64,000 bases of DNA. It comes from Temnopleurus reevesii. Taxonomy: Eukaryota > Echinodermata > Echinoidea > Temnopleuroida > Temnopleuridae. A program made the position numbers and the translations under genes. The notes beneath the pieces were generated by a model. It did no database searches and was not told where the DNA came from. It was given only the letters and a program-made list of their open reading frames with translations. The stretch's first letter is position 1. Each line of letters starts with the position of its first letter. The stretch covers positions 248,735 through 312,734 of the forward strand of contig BQKZ01000013.1 of assembly GCA_036244855.1 (NCBI GenBank), read 5' to 3'. Below, piece by piece: positions 14,201-29,200 of this stretch.

Positions 14201-17200
14201 ATGAATCACCATTTTCTAATAATAGCAATAACAATGCTGACAAAAGCTATATCTAAATACTACAATGAGGTAAGAAATGCACAAAATACAAGAAAATATG
14301 AAAAGTAGTAGAACTTTTTTATAGTAGCACTGGCATTTCATAAGTGCAAGGGGTATAACTCCAAGTCAAGTAATATGCATATCGCTACACTCATATTTTA
14401 AAGTACTGAGAAAAAAACCCCATATTTTTCACGCATTACGTTTATGCTTACAACTTGTTGTGTACCTCATATATGCCAAAATGATAACCTCTTTGAAGTA
14501 TTTTGGTCGAATGTAGTCCAGAATATCTAATTCAAATAAAAAATCTATTCTGTCATAATTCATCCTCAAACCAATGGTATCGCGATACTCCTAGCGCATT
14601 ATCACACACTCAACCTTGTAAGAGCACGTACAGTATGCACTTATATAAGAGAGACTCTTGCGCTTTTGGTCAACGAGCAGTCAACGGCCGTTTTGAATTT
14701 TGAACGCATGGTGAGATAATTGGCCGGCTATGAAAGTCAAGTATTGTTAAAATAACTTGAAATACATCTACCATCTTCAAGCTTACTATTGGCGATAAAT
14801 TATGGGCATTTATACCCTTTATCATATTAACACTAGATTCTTGGAATATCAGATTTTAGCTCGCAAAAGTAGTATTCTATCTTTAAGACTTTTAAAGGTA
14901 ATTATGAATATAAAACAGGTAAAAGTACAAATGTAATGTTCTTTTTTAATAACATCTAGTATTTTTGTAATGGTTTACAATATTAGAGAAAAAAGTAGTT
15001 TATTTTATTTTATTGAACCTGCGAGGATATGGAAATATACTTATTTCCAATCAAATTAAAAGGACACATTTGAATGATTTATTCTGTCCATTCTCATTAC
15101 AAATGATTAATTTGAGGGTCATTGAAACTGTCTGCGCACCGGTTGAACAAGAATTAGGACTTCCCAAAACCAAGATAGGTGGATTTAATTTCCAGGTAGA
15201 TGACACATGGCGTAATATACAGCAGCTGATAATATGGCAAGTGTGGTGATGCTCAATCCTTGGGACAATCATAGAGATATAAAACAAATACATTCACTTT
15301 ATCAGGTTATTTGAAACAAGAGATGACAGACATGATCTAAATAAGGCAAATGATGTCATTTGAAATACACAGCTTTCAGCTTCACTGTCACGCCCACTGA
15401 GACACCTGTTAATTATTACAATGCATGGTTAATAGACCATGGTTTTATTGAACTGGAGTTTAGAGCATAGTGGTATGAAACCAGATTTGAATTCAAACTA
15501 ATTAATTCACACTTATCAGGTGTTTGCCTGGTGACATAAATCCAGTGAACACCGAAGGGATGATCTTATGATAAAACGCTCAGACTGTTTTCAGTTAGAT
15601 TTTTATTGTCCTTATCTATTGTCTGATGTGGCTAGAAAAAACATGTGATGTGTACATTCACGAGGATGTGTATTGTAAAGAATGGGGTATAATTTAAGCC
15701 TGTTGACAAATTGGGGGGGGGGAGGGGGGATCTCCTTTGAGTCATGCAATGTGCATTTATTTGTCTATCAATTTGTATATATTGTATCATTATTTCTAAA
15801 ATCTTTAGTCATAAATGTAGAATCCCTTGCTGCAACTTGAATGTATGGAATTCTACCCATGATGAACATGGACTCATGGAAGACCACCAAATTGGTGAAA
15901 TGAGCCACCCTGTATAAATATCAGAAATAAGTAAATACAAGTAGATAAATAAATGAACATTTTGCTTATCAGGTTGAAAGTAGACTTATCATCAGTGATT
16001 TGATTTCTTTCTTCGTCAAATATGAATGACTATGATGCGTAAAATACTTTAACAGTATATCCTCACACTATGTATTAAACATACTTTTAAATAAAACCAA
16101 ATATACTTTTGAATATAAAGACCAAAGCATAAAGTGATTAGATTATTTTCTCAAGTTTTATTCTAATTAGGGGCATTTGTAAAATAGATGTAGAAAGTGG
16201 TCAGTATCTGTCTAAATGAGAAGACTAATGATTGTCATCACTCTCTGCACTGCTAGCTGTGTCATGGTTGTACGTAAGTGGGCGGGTCTTTCAATCTCTC
16301 TCCCTGTAGAGCTTCCATATGACTCAGAAGCAAACAAACAATAACAATACTCACATCATATATATTCGTTCTGGCTGTGTGTGGGAGTTTCAGTAGTCTG
16401 TTGGTTCTCATGTTTGCTCATTGACGCAATGTGCCAAGTGCAAAGTCCCTATGAATGTGAGAGTTGTTTGAAATTAGCAATATTTCACTGCATACTGTAC
16501 TCGCCGTGTTGGCACATTGAGTTCTTTCATTCTATTGCCAGTGGCATAGTAACAAGCCGGCATCCTGCTCAGACTTATATTACCTCAATTGGGAAGCTTT
16601 ATTCACAGGAATTACTTCGTCAAGAACATATTGAATAAACTGGATTTTATGAAATTGCTCTTCACTGAACTGGTATCTGGATTTTCATTCCGATTTGTGG
16701 AGAACTTACATGTAATTCTTTGGATACTTTAAATATATCCTCTGTGGACATACTTTCAAATGACAGTTCAATAGGAAAGTGGAATTTACAGAATATCAAA
16801 ATGGATATGATCATTCAAGAAGAAGATGATGGTGGTAAGGATTATTTTTTTCTCTCAACGAAATATTTATTTTGAATGAAGTTTTGAGCCCAGAGAAATA
16901 TACATTTCAATATGTAGAGCTTTGCTTGTAGTTGTATACTGTAATTTGTATCACACCATGGAACAGCAGAAAATCAAGGGAAACTTGAGTGATTAATGAT
17001 TGTCAGAACTTTGAATTTAAGAGACAATATTCTCTGATACAGATCTATTTTGTTTCCTTAGGCTTTTGATGAATGAAGTGTCTAGATTTGAGTACCTAGT
17101 CTGTAAAATAGAATGTTTGGCAATACAAACTGCATGAAAACACATGTACATGTATTTTCTCTTGAACACAATTTTCTTCATACAGTTGCACAGTGTTTAC

Positions 17201-20200
17201 CTTGAATCAAAAAGCTAATTATAATTATCTATCGCTGGTTCATTGAATACAATGCCTCTCCTTTGGATTCTGTTCAAGAATAATTTCGCTTCAAGGTTCT
17301 AATAATTTTGAGTGCTTTAAAAAGTATTCATCTACAGGTATATGCATCATCCATAGCCATTAATACCAAATTTTAATGCAAATTTTTAGATTGTGATAAA
17401 TGACCTTTGTAAATCAAGAAGTATACATGTAGATTATTTTTGGTCCAGGAATGGTGTGTCAGAACTTTCAGATATATCTGTGAAATTGTATGACTATCTT
17501 GCTGTAATGCTTAATTTTGTGAATGTGATCCAATAACTTTTACATGTAAATATTAATAATTTGCGACTCCATGTACATTCAGATCTGCATGTAGGCAACA
17601 TTGTATCACTGTAATCTCTTCTCCCAGTGGTATCTATCCATGCTTTGTTTTTGTCATCTTTTTCATAAATAAGGTGACAAATATTGCTGAGGTGCCCCCT
17701 ACCCCCCCCCCCCCTTTAAATAGGTTTAAATGCTTGTTTTTTGTAGTTTTTAGTTTAGGAATACATTTCATGTGAAAAATAAGGCTTAAAAGGTTTAGAA
17801 GGGTGAGAAAAGCCAAAAATTATTAGGAAACAAATAAAAGGCTGTATTTCACATACTTTTCTCTAATTTTACAGAAATTTGTTCATATGAGTGAAAAGTA
17901 AAAACAAAACAAAAAGAAAAGTTTAAGTTGTCTCATATTCAGAGGGTTGGTTGTTGCAGGGCAACTGAACATTTCTCTAAAATAGGCCTAAAAGGGATTA
18001 GTAATTGGAGCTGATTAATGGTCCATTGATCTCATTTGTCTCCATGCCAAAAAGTACTATAGGTTATAGGATGTACTGTAGGTTATGGTCATTACTGGTC
18101 ATGCATTCCTGGCCTAATTCAGTTTTCCTTTATTTTTGTCTTAGCCTGTTTAATAAGATCAACAGAGTCATGTTCATGATCATGCAAACCACAGTTTTAA
18201 TGTAGTGTTGATTTCCCTGAAGTAAAACATTCCTACATCATGCGATCAAGAGACATGCCATGTAAATCTTTTGACTCATTTGTTTCTCATAGTCATCGAA
18301 TAACTCTGAAATATAAATGAGAGTATAGAAAAGAATTAGAACTTTTACAAATCAAATGAACCTGCCCACATGGCTCAGGGGGATTGTCAGTTTCAGTTTG
18401 AATTCCCATGCCAAACATACTTTATGATAGAAATGAAAGTAAACAATTAAAAAAAGGCAAATGGAACTGGAATGACTGGACCCAATGAAATGACTGGACC
18501 CAATCGATGCAATTGAAAATGGATAAATTAGAATTTAAAAAATACATTTTGAATATGGACAAATGAATTAATGATGATAAAGAAATATTGATCTTAGCAA
18601 TTTGTGATGACATGAATGGGAGAAATGCAAAAGTTGATCACCTTTAAATGTACTAATTCAAGGTGACGGCTAGGCACATTAGTGAAAGTGATAGCCTGAC
18701 TGTACATAATGAGGTGCTGCTTAACATCGTAAGAGTGTTCATTTACACTCCTCACTCATCCAGACAATCTCTATCACAGATTATAAAGCATCAGAGCCTG
18801 TAAAGTTCAAGGGTTCTTTAAAGGTAGGCATATGTCCTGACTCAATAAACTTATTTCATCAAAATGATATTTATAGAGGATAGTATACATGTAATAATAA
18901 ACAGCTCTTCATTAGATTCAGGTTTTAGATTTTTGAAAACTTAGAAAATTTATTTCTGATAACAATGGTTAACATTAAAGACAGACAGTTTTATGTAAAT
19001 TTAATATCTTAGAAATTTTCCAAGTTTCAAAGATCATTCACCTGGAGCATGCAAAGATACCTTGTTGATAATAAACATATTAAGTGCATACAAAGCACCA
19101 AACTAAAGGGGTGTTGAATGATTACTTAATGATTAGCTGAATGAACAGTGATCAAAGTATAAAGTATACAATCTTGATTTGAGATACAACATTAATGATA
19201 AGGAAGTCTGTATATGAGAGGAAGAATCAATGTCTAATTGTTTCTTTTGGATTATACTGGTTAATTAAGAACTTGAATGACCAGTCAAATAAACTTGAAA
19301 TACATTACAACTTCTCCTGAATTAAGGATGATAGATGATATCTATATTCATGCAGTTGTTTGATCAACTCATGAGATATATGGACTCTGATGTAGGCTTC
19401 AACTGCCAAGGATGTGCATTAATGCAGTGATCAATTGATATGCTGGTTTGTCAGCAACATATAGTTCACTTTGGCAGAAGAGAATTTTCAATTTTTATTG
19501 TGCTTTCTTAACCTACTGTCAAAGTTTATTTTTTTAAAGTTTACTATTATTTGTTTTTAATTTTATTTATCACCTTTTTATTTGCTTCTTATCATATCCT
19601 ATTAAATATGGCCTTGGAATTAAGAAGCCCAAGTTACTTTACAAACTCAACAACAAATTAAGTGAAATTGGAAAAAAAAATATTTTCATGGTTTGGTCTT
19701 ACCCAGCCCTTACATGAGCCAAATTTTAGTTCAGATTCTAAGTTCATTAGAACTACCATAGGTGCTACTGGTATTTTCATGATGTATTACGCTTTGCCCT
19801 GGACAAATTTTATTATCTCTGTATTTCTGTATATTTCTGTCATGTCTGATGTATTGTTCAATGTTCTTTATAACTTATTCCTTTATGTCAATAAAGTGAT
19901 ACAAAATCAATTTGTGATGTATGGAGAAACAACCTTTAGTTTGTAATGTTAATTGTTCATTACTGATACACATGTATTGAATAATGAGGATTTGCAACTC
20001 AAGGCTACATGATACAAAACAATAAGAAATGTTTTATATATTTTTCCTATCCTAAATGATATAATTTGCCTGCATATATGGATTTACCTATCTGCTGTGG
20101 TTACATGTAACTTAATGATTGTGAATGGTTACGATTATAATATATTTTCAAGGATTTAATCACCGCATGATTTGTAGTTTGACTAGTTTCTTTATTTGTA

Positions 20201-23200
20201 GGTTGAGAATTATTTTTTATGACCATTTTACTGCGTGGTGTGTTCTACAGTGTGTAATTATGAAATAAAAGTCAANNNNNNNNNNNNNNNNNNNNNNNNN
20301 NNNNNNNNNNNNNNNNNNNNNNNNNNNNNNNNNNNNNNNNNNNNNNNNNNNNNNNNNNNNNNNNNNNNNNNNNNNNNNNNNNNNNNNNNNNNNNNNNNNN
20401 NNNNNNNNNNNNNNNNNNNNNNNNNNNNNNNNNNNNNNNNNNNNNNNNNNNNNNNNNNNNNNNNNNNNNNNNNNNNNNNNNNNNNNNNNNNNNNNNNNNN
20501 NNNNNNNNNNNNNNNNNNNNNNNNNNNNNNNNGGGGGGGGGGGGGAGGGAGGGGTTGCTTTCTGTTACAGATTCTCAATAACATATATTTTTTTTTAAAG
20601 TTTGCTCATTTGTTTGACAAAAATGTGCAACTCTGCAATATTTGTATTGAATACATGTAGAAATTGTTTTTGTTTGAGTTTCATACTGTACTTGCAATGA
20701 ACTAGCAATGGCCTGAATCAGTAGGTAGGATGAGAGCCTACTAACCTACCAGGAAGGATATGAACGAATATCAAAAGAGATCTGTTGTGATATGATTGGA
20801 GATCTCTCCAGGTCATGGGAAAGTAGATAGGATGTTTTGCTTTCACATCGAGTTTGATAGAAGTTCACATCTTCCGGATTTAAAAGTCAATTCTGAAATT
20901 AAACACACTATAATTTTAACATGAATTTATTGAGTGTAGCAATTTCAACAAAGACAAATGAATTTTACAACAATCAATTATTACATAAGATACACTGACT
21001 GTATGTATTAACTGGATTACCTTACAAGTGTATACAATCCCAAGTATTATGAAATTGGCCATAATTTAGGCCATTATTGATGATTCCTTTGAAAGTGGTC
21101 TGGACTCATTGTTCTACCTCCAATTGAACCTGAATTTTGTCTTCCCATGACAGATGACTTTACATGACAGATGACTTTACATATATTCTGTATTTAATCA
21201 AGGAGATATAAACAAAGTGTGCTTGTATGATTTTTTAATTGTCAAATTTTATATTTGAAGAGTATTTTATTACGCCAAAATAAGTTTAGATCAATGCTGG
21301 AGTTTTGAATTGCATTAATTATGTAGTAGTAGTGGCTATGCTGTTGTGATAAACATGAACTTTTAAGCTGCAATTTATCCTGCTATGATCCAAATTTGAT
21401 GAGATACATATGGCAAGCATCCAAGAGTTTGCTACATTGTATGCCAAGTTACATGTAATACCCATGGCATATTCCAAGCAATACAGTATAGTCTGAATAC
21501 AGAATTGAGTAAATTGTGTTTTGTGATATATGAACAAAATGTAATTTTTGCATCCGAAATTTTATCATAAATATTGTGCCCTATTCATATTTATCCTGTA
21601 TTAAATTTCTTATCTTGTTAGTATCTCTTCTTTTCATGCTTCCATAGGTCTGACCACAGCCCAGATACTGCGTAAAGATTTCAAGTCTACATCAGTATCA
21701 GCCTGCACAGTTGGATTTAGCTCAATCACGTTACCACTACAAGTGAGTTAATTGTTGCAGAGGTTGTTGCTAGAAAGTTGCACATGATTGCAAGTTGCAG
21801 ATGATCAGTTTTGGTCAATCAAAATATCTGCTGCATGTAGACCAGCTTGAATGCCGGGTCATGTGCCATTCAAAATACATGTTCCCACATGCCACAGATC
21901 AAAGCAACTTTCTTGAAACACCCTCTAGATGGATCAGTTTGGGAATGGGGGAGGGAGATGAAGAAGGGGTGTTGAATCTCAGTTGCAAACCGTCTGTAAA
22001 GCATACACTCACCTTGTCAATTTCTTATCAGATTAATTTTAGAAACGTTCAGGAGTTGTTATACTCTGTTGTGTGGTTTTTTTTTAGGAGGGGGGGGGGG
22101 GGGGGGGGGGTTATAATTACAACTGGTGCAATGATAATGATAGGCTATACATAGTCAGTTCAGAAAATTATATCTAATCACATAAGTTTTATTTTTTAAA
22201 GCAGTCTATATTAGATTTTATTGGCATGAAGATGAGATGCTTCCTGCATTGTTTGATGGTGAGATGCAATGAGACTGATGAGAGTTAATTGCAGTATGCC
22301 AGGTGTTGTATAAACATACGAGCAAGGAGACTCAAATATGCCTGGGTTTATTGATTTCCGTCTATTATGTAGACACATCCACTTGCAAGGCTGTAGCATG
22401 TTTGCATGCTATCTTTCCTGGGGAGAAATATTTCTGTATCTCACATTCTTCCTTCAGTTGAAGTAATTAATTTGATTTGAATAGAATTTATGTTCCCTGA
22501 AAGCAATCTGTCACATGTTATGTTACTGAGCAATTCTGGTTGTATTACAGTGTACTTCAATGCATACACTTGCCATGAGATTTTTCATTATTCTTCTCTT
22601 CATTTATGTTCAATATTCCTTTTTTACTTCAAACTACAATCACCACAATTTCATCATATTTTATATTTTGTTTTGTCTTTCAGGATGTCCTAGACAGGGT
22701 GGACTTGGAGACCAGACTGAAGAACTTCTGTGAACACAGATTACTGAACATTAACATTATCATGACAATAGACTTTGATGGCAGGCGTCAACTTGCAATC
22801 TACTCAGAAGATCAGAACCTGCGAGAGACAATGGAAAATAGATTGCATATACATGGATCTGTGCTAGAACTTGAGAGAATAGACTCGACTGTTAAAAACT
22901 TGATTGCTTTTGATCAACACAATGGGAAAGCATCTAGGAAAGTTGTTTTACCGCTTGTTGAAGACATTCTGAGAACGCTTGATAATGACAAGGATGAGGG
23001 TAGCGAGCATGGAGAAAATGGACTAGAAGAGAACGTGGATGATCTCTCCAGCAATACGAACAATGCTAATATGGCTGAAGATGGACAACAAAATGGCAAG
23101 GTAATGCCTGATGACTGGGGTGAATCAACTCCAGAAGCTCTGCATGATATTGATAATATGAATGAGGGAAATGAGATGGTTGCTGATCTCATTGGTACAG

Positions 23201-26200
23201 ACCCTGTGGGTGAATCAAGCTTGACTAACCCTTTTAAGGAACCTGATAGCACAGATTTACTAGGAGGGAATCCATTTAGTGTCAGGGTAGGAAGTATAGA
23301 TAAGGGCGGGGATGATCATTTTGATCCATTGTCCCAGTCAGGAAACTTAATAGACGACACTTCAGAGAATGTATATGATAATGATGACCCATTAGGCTTA
23401 TCTCTAGACCCATTTTCACCTCCACTTTCCCCTCAGCAAGATTCAAATCGTAATTCTTCCAATCCATTTCAGTTGACAGCCGATTTGTTTTCAAGTAATG
23501 ATGATGTATTGGTCCCAGCATCTGATTCCAATATGAGCCATAGTAACCCATTTAGGGATGAATCTGAAGCGTCCTCAAGCCTCCTAGATTTAGATCCCAT
23601 TGGCCAAGATAAACCTTGGGCATCTGAAGATATGTTAGACTCATCTGTCAAGTCAACAGGAGACCTTCTTGGGTCATTCCTTGACCCAATACCGATTTCA
23701 AGTGAACTCCCCTCTTTTGTAGACAATCCAATGGAAGATTCTTCCTCTTCCAAATTTGAATCAATGGCTAGCCTAGATGATCCTTTTGGTTTAATGTCTG
23801 ACATTGCAAATAACCCATATGATCAGTCAATGACCAAATCTGATCCCTCTCTCAGCTTTAGTGATTCCTTAGCACTCATACCTGATGCAAGTGCAGATGC
23901 AAGTGCAGACGAAAATTCAATTTCAATATCTGATCCATGTCTGACGACTACTGAATCTAAAGGCATTGTTGAAGAGCAGCCAGAGGTTGAAGGCATCCAA
24001 TCACCAATAAACGATTCTGACCCATTCACATTGTCTGAAACTCAAAGTTCAAGTAATCAATTTAAGTCAGATGACCCTTTTGGTATGGACCCATTTGATG
24101 TTCATGCATCTCCTACTGTTGATGATGGTGATGATGTTGAAGGTGAAGCAGTAGATGATTCAGGAGGGTTTAAGAATGACTTTGCTGTTCCTGAATCATC
24201 AGCTGCAGTTGATCCTATCAGTAACAATACCACCATTCTTGATGAAAGCAATGATTTAGGGGGAGCACATTCTCAGGAAATTGACCAGAATCAGAGTGCT
24301 TCAGATGAAGTCAAAGTTTATAATGTTGCTTTGCCTGCTATGGAGATCATTTCTGAAGATGTAGTGGAAGTAGAAATACTTCCAAACATCTTAGATCATG
24401 AATCTGTTGAAGAGCTTGCTGAAACAACCATTCATTCTGATGATGTACTTGGTTCTCTTGATGGAGAGTCCAATGTGCAAGAGTCTGAAAATTTGAATGT
24501 TGAAAACATAGAATCGGCCACTGTAGATCCTTTCAAAGTTCCTTCCAGTGATGATGTTGGAAACTTTCTGGCAAATCAAGGTAGCCTAGATCCTTTTGGC
24601 ATGCCAGAGTTCTCTGAGCAGCCGCATGCCATTATTCAGGAACAGCTCATGTCAGCTAACGTCAGTGCTTTGGATTATTCCCAGTCTCCTGACTTGAGTG
24701 GAACAGAGAACCTTGGCTGTTCTGATCCATTTGGAATGAGCCCATTTGATGAAATTCAGAGTCCTCCACCACCTGTTGGTCATTCAAATACAGATGATAG
24801 TCTCGTTCAGAAATCAGAAGAGTGTGAAACTCAATCAAGTGAAGGAGTTGGTACTGCATCAGGACAACAGGAACTGCATGAGGTTACTGAATATGAGGAA
24901 GCAGATGGTTTGTCTCACCCAATTACTCCTAGAAATTCCCCCAGTGAATCAAGTTTGGCTGGAGTCAAAGAAGAACTTGATGAGAGAGAATTGTCTGCCA
25001 GAGTTTCTCATTTAGAGGAGAAAGAAAATGATGATGATGGTGAAGTGCAATATGAGGATGACTTTGAGGATGACGATGATGTGTTCTCTGCAGATGAGCA
25101 GATACCTGAACCAATAGATGGAATGGGTGGGAGTGAAGGGGATGTAGAAAGAAGAGAGATTGTAATGGGAGATTTAAGTGCAGAAGATGAAGAGTTGAAG
25201 GATTCCTGTTTCCCATCTGAAATGAGCAATAACAATAATGGGGATGTAGAAGTGAAAGATGATAAAGATGTGCCTTTTGTAAGAGAGAGGGAAGAGTCCC
25301 AGGTTTCTCCCAAAGGACTTGAGGGATCAGGCAGCAAAGATGAATTACAACTTATTCAGGATACTGATACGAAGATGTCTTTCAGGGAGGAGAAGAATTA
25401 TATTGCTGATGTTCTTGCCAGCAATATTGTTGATAACTTTGTTGACGTCACTGCAATCAATTCTGGTGGCAGGGCATCTTCTTCTGATGAAGATGATATC
25501 CACCATAATCCAGAATACTCTTCACCAGGACCTGTGTATAGGCCTCATATCATGGCACCAAACCCAGACCCTCTTGTATACACACAAGCAAAAGAGGCAG
25601 AAAGACTGTTTGAAAAGCAAAGCGGTGATCCAAACTATGTTGCTGAGATGATTTATGTGGCTGCGCATGGTGAGCCAGTTCTTCCTTTTAAACTAGATAA
25701 TCCATCATTCAATGTAGGGGAAAATGGTACTACAAATGCAGATGCATTGTCTAATCAACTTGATGATGAGGTTGTGGATGATATTGTCATTGAAGAAATT
25801 TGCACCCCGGAGGAGAACGCAAATCTTGAAGCTTCACCTCTTCATCATGAAAGTATTGAATGCCTTTCTAATAATGAGAGTGACCTTAATGATAGTAAAG
25901 AAGATGTGAATTATATTGCTGACATGCTTGCCAAAAATATGGTGGAAAATGTTATAGACATCCATACATACAACCTGCTAGATAATCAGGTTGATGAGAC
26001 AAATAAAACTGCTTGTTCCACTCGTGCACTTCCTGAATACAGGCCTACTATCATGGAGCCAAATCCTGATCCATCTGTGTATATCCAAGCCAAAGAAACA
26101 GATGCATTGTTTGTGGGTGGAAGGGTCAATGAGGGTAATCACATTGCTGAAATGCTTGCTGATGCTATCGTTGATGATGAAAGAGGGGAAACATCTGGGT

Positions 26201-29200
26201 CTCCTTTAGGTTCCGCGGATAGTATGAATAAGACAGATGACACATCAGACCTTCCTAACATATCAGAAATTCACCCCGCAAATCTTGAGCCTGAAGACTT
26301 AGGAATTGATCTTGCCATTAGTGGAGAGGAGGCGAGCTCTGACTTTCCTGCAGCTTCAAATAATTACTTGGTTAATAGGGATGATGAAGTGCCAGATATT
26401 GTTCCTAATGAGGAGAACTTTGATGATCATGATGATGTTGAAGTTGAAAGCTCTGTGGGTAATGATGTCTTCTCTGGTCATAGTTCTGAAATGAGAACCA
26501 CCATGTCTGATAAAGGTAGCTCACTAGACTCAGAAGATGATGTTGTTGAAAGAGAGGATGATGATCAAGTTAATCTTTCACTAAACACTCCTGTTAAGTC
26601 TCAAGATGAAGAACTCTCTAGAGATGAAGGAAGCTATAGGAATGTAACTGAAGGAGAAAGTGGGTTCAAGGAAGATGATGATGAAAATGTTGTGGCTGAA
26701 ATGCTTGCCGATGAGATAACCTTTGAAGAAGGGGAGAGTATGATGAGTACTCCAGATCTGCTCATGTCTGCAAAGTCTGACTTGAAAGATGACTTCTTTC
26801 TGAACATAAGCACAGCGGAACATTCCTCTCCTCAAGGAAGTGATGATGAGGAGAACGTGATCGCTGATATCGTTCTGAAAGATACAATGGACCAGCCATC
26901 ATCAGAGAGTGATGAGGATGTTGATGAATTCCAAGATAAAGAAGATGGTTTCAATGACATTGAGAATGATTGGTCTCCTGATGATATCAAGGTTGAACTC
27001 TCCACTGAACAGTATACTGTCAATGACACATTGATGGTTTCTAAACCATTTGCATCAACAGGAACACTGTTATCTCCTCTGCCAGAGGAAAGTGATGTTC
27101 CTGAAGATCTCTCAAATGAAATTCCTGATGCCAGCACTGCTGGTTCCAGGGATAAAGAGGTTGATAATGCACTCCATTTTCAAATGGAAGATGAAAAGTA
27201 CCTTCATAGCCATGAGAGTTACAGTGAGGATGATGACTGGGAGGATGGAGAAGAAATTCCAGATGATGTTAATACTGAGATCACTCCTGATGTGCCTTCT
27301 GTTGATTCTGGGACTGTTGACGTTTCCGGTAATGAAGCATCTGGTGTCAGTCTTACTGTAGAGAAATCAGAGAATGGATCAGACACAAATAATGTTGATA
27401 ATGTAATAAATGCCATTGATAAAGTAGAAGAAGAAATAGTTTTGAGTGCTACAAATAAAACATATGATGTTCTTGGTGAAGAAATAGAAGACGACATAGA
27501 GGAAGAAATAGATCACATGTCAGGTGAAGAAAGTGAGGCGAATTCAAATGTGGTTGAAAGAAACTTCCCCTCAACTCAGCATACCCTAGATGTGAATGAT
27601 AGTGGGAAAGCCCACATAGGAGCGTATTCAGATGATCCAAAGGGTTTCTTAGATGTGCAATATGATGAAAATAATCCCTGGGATGAAGGGAGAGATGAAG
27701 GAGAAATTTTGAATGAGAAAGAGATAAGGGTACAAAATACTACAGAAACAGAATCTGAAGTTAAACTTAAGGATTTTGATAAGAATAGAGAAGAATCTCA
27801 AAAACCGGATGAATCTGAAATAGATAATAGTAATGAAATTGTTGATTTGATTTTAGAAGACACAGTTCATGAAACTAGAGGGTATATTGATAGGTCAGTG
27901 GATGATTCAGAAGAAACTCTACAAATTGAGCTAATGGGGAAAACAGATGAAATTTGTGAGAACATTAATGAAGAGCAATCTTCTGTCAATGATAAAATAG
28001 TTATCAATAAATCACAAGAAGGGCAAGACATAAATAAGTTGCATGAGCCTGAGAAAGAGCATGAAGATGCAAATGAGAATCGTGTATCACTAGTCAATAA
28101 TGAAGAAATGCCATCAAGTGTTAATCAGTCATTGGGTGGGGATAAAGACAAGGGACAGGGTGAATTAATTGAGAGCAATACAAACTTACAAGAAGCAACC
28201 TTGCATGCTAGCATGGAATCTGAAAGCTTTGCAGATAACACTCCAGCTATTGCCACAAGCATGCCTCAAGCTGATATTGAGTCCGCTTACCCTCAAGACA
28301 TAGAATCAACCATTCAAGATGGTAATACCAACATCACAAACTTGCCCAAACTGGATGTTGCGCTGGCAACAGACAAGACCGTGATGGAAAGAGATGTGGA
28401 GGATCATCAAGATATTTTAGAGATTAACAACAAAGAGGATATGGCAGCAACTTTCATTAGTGATCCTTCAACCAACAAGAGTCACCCAGAGATGTTTGAA
28501 GAAGAAGATTCTGCCTTTGGAACTGAAAGTTTTAAAGATTCAATTGAAGAAGGAGGTGACCAGCTATTCTCCTACCCAACCAATTGGGCTGATGAGGATC
28601 ATGAAGCCAAAGACANTAAAATCCATTTCCTTCATTTTTCATTTTATAGGGCCCTGTTGTGGTTCAATAGGCTGCTTTACTAGTAGATTAAACTTTATGC
28701 AAATTTTATAGCCAATGACCATTGTAACATGGTATTCTCTAAAGTGAGTAGTAATAATTAAACTACAATATTTGGAATCCAGTTTGCATGCATTACGTGT
28801 TGCTATGTCAGCAAGTGTATGGCAAGCTTTTGCTCATCAACAGCAACCATTGTGATGCAAATTCTATGCAGATCTGTACACAGAGGTTGTTATTTACAAT
28901 CCAAAACCTTACTTGATATAGCAAGAAATACATGCAAACTAGATTACAATTATTGCAGTTTAATCATTATTAAAATTTCTGTTAGCATAAAATGAGCATA
29001 AATTCTAAATAAACCGGCTTATTTACATAGATTATTTGGTTGTAACCAACATGTTAAAGGAAAGATATAGAAATAGTGGGTCAATGAAGATTTTGTTTGG
29101 ACATAGATATAATCAGATGTTTGAGGCATTATTTAATAACACAAAATCATTGCAAAATGGTTGTAAATATATAAGAACATTTTCATATCTGTGAAACTAA

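Larger units (their letters stand above)
10623..21647 (+). other. PRUNE2 intron, 11 kb
   Basis: Mostly AT-rich sequence without genes. It contains the 10-bp tandem repeat (11533), a gatgat run (about 13089), G/C homopolymers (15712, 17703), the candidate alternative first exon (16801) and the N gap (20276). Confidence 0.75.

Noticed and set aside
15013..15249. 78-codon open frame with [14 protein letters not shown]
   Set aside because: Isolated in an intron with no family match. A GTAGAT could act as donor, but phase and neighbours give no support.
22914..27640. Several antisense open frames of 60 to 112 codons
   Set aside because: They are Ser/Leu/His-rich mirror images of the GAT/GAA-rich PRUNE2 exon, a normal result of its codon composition.
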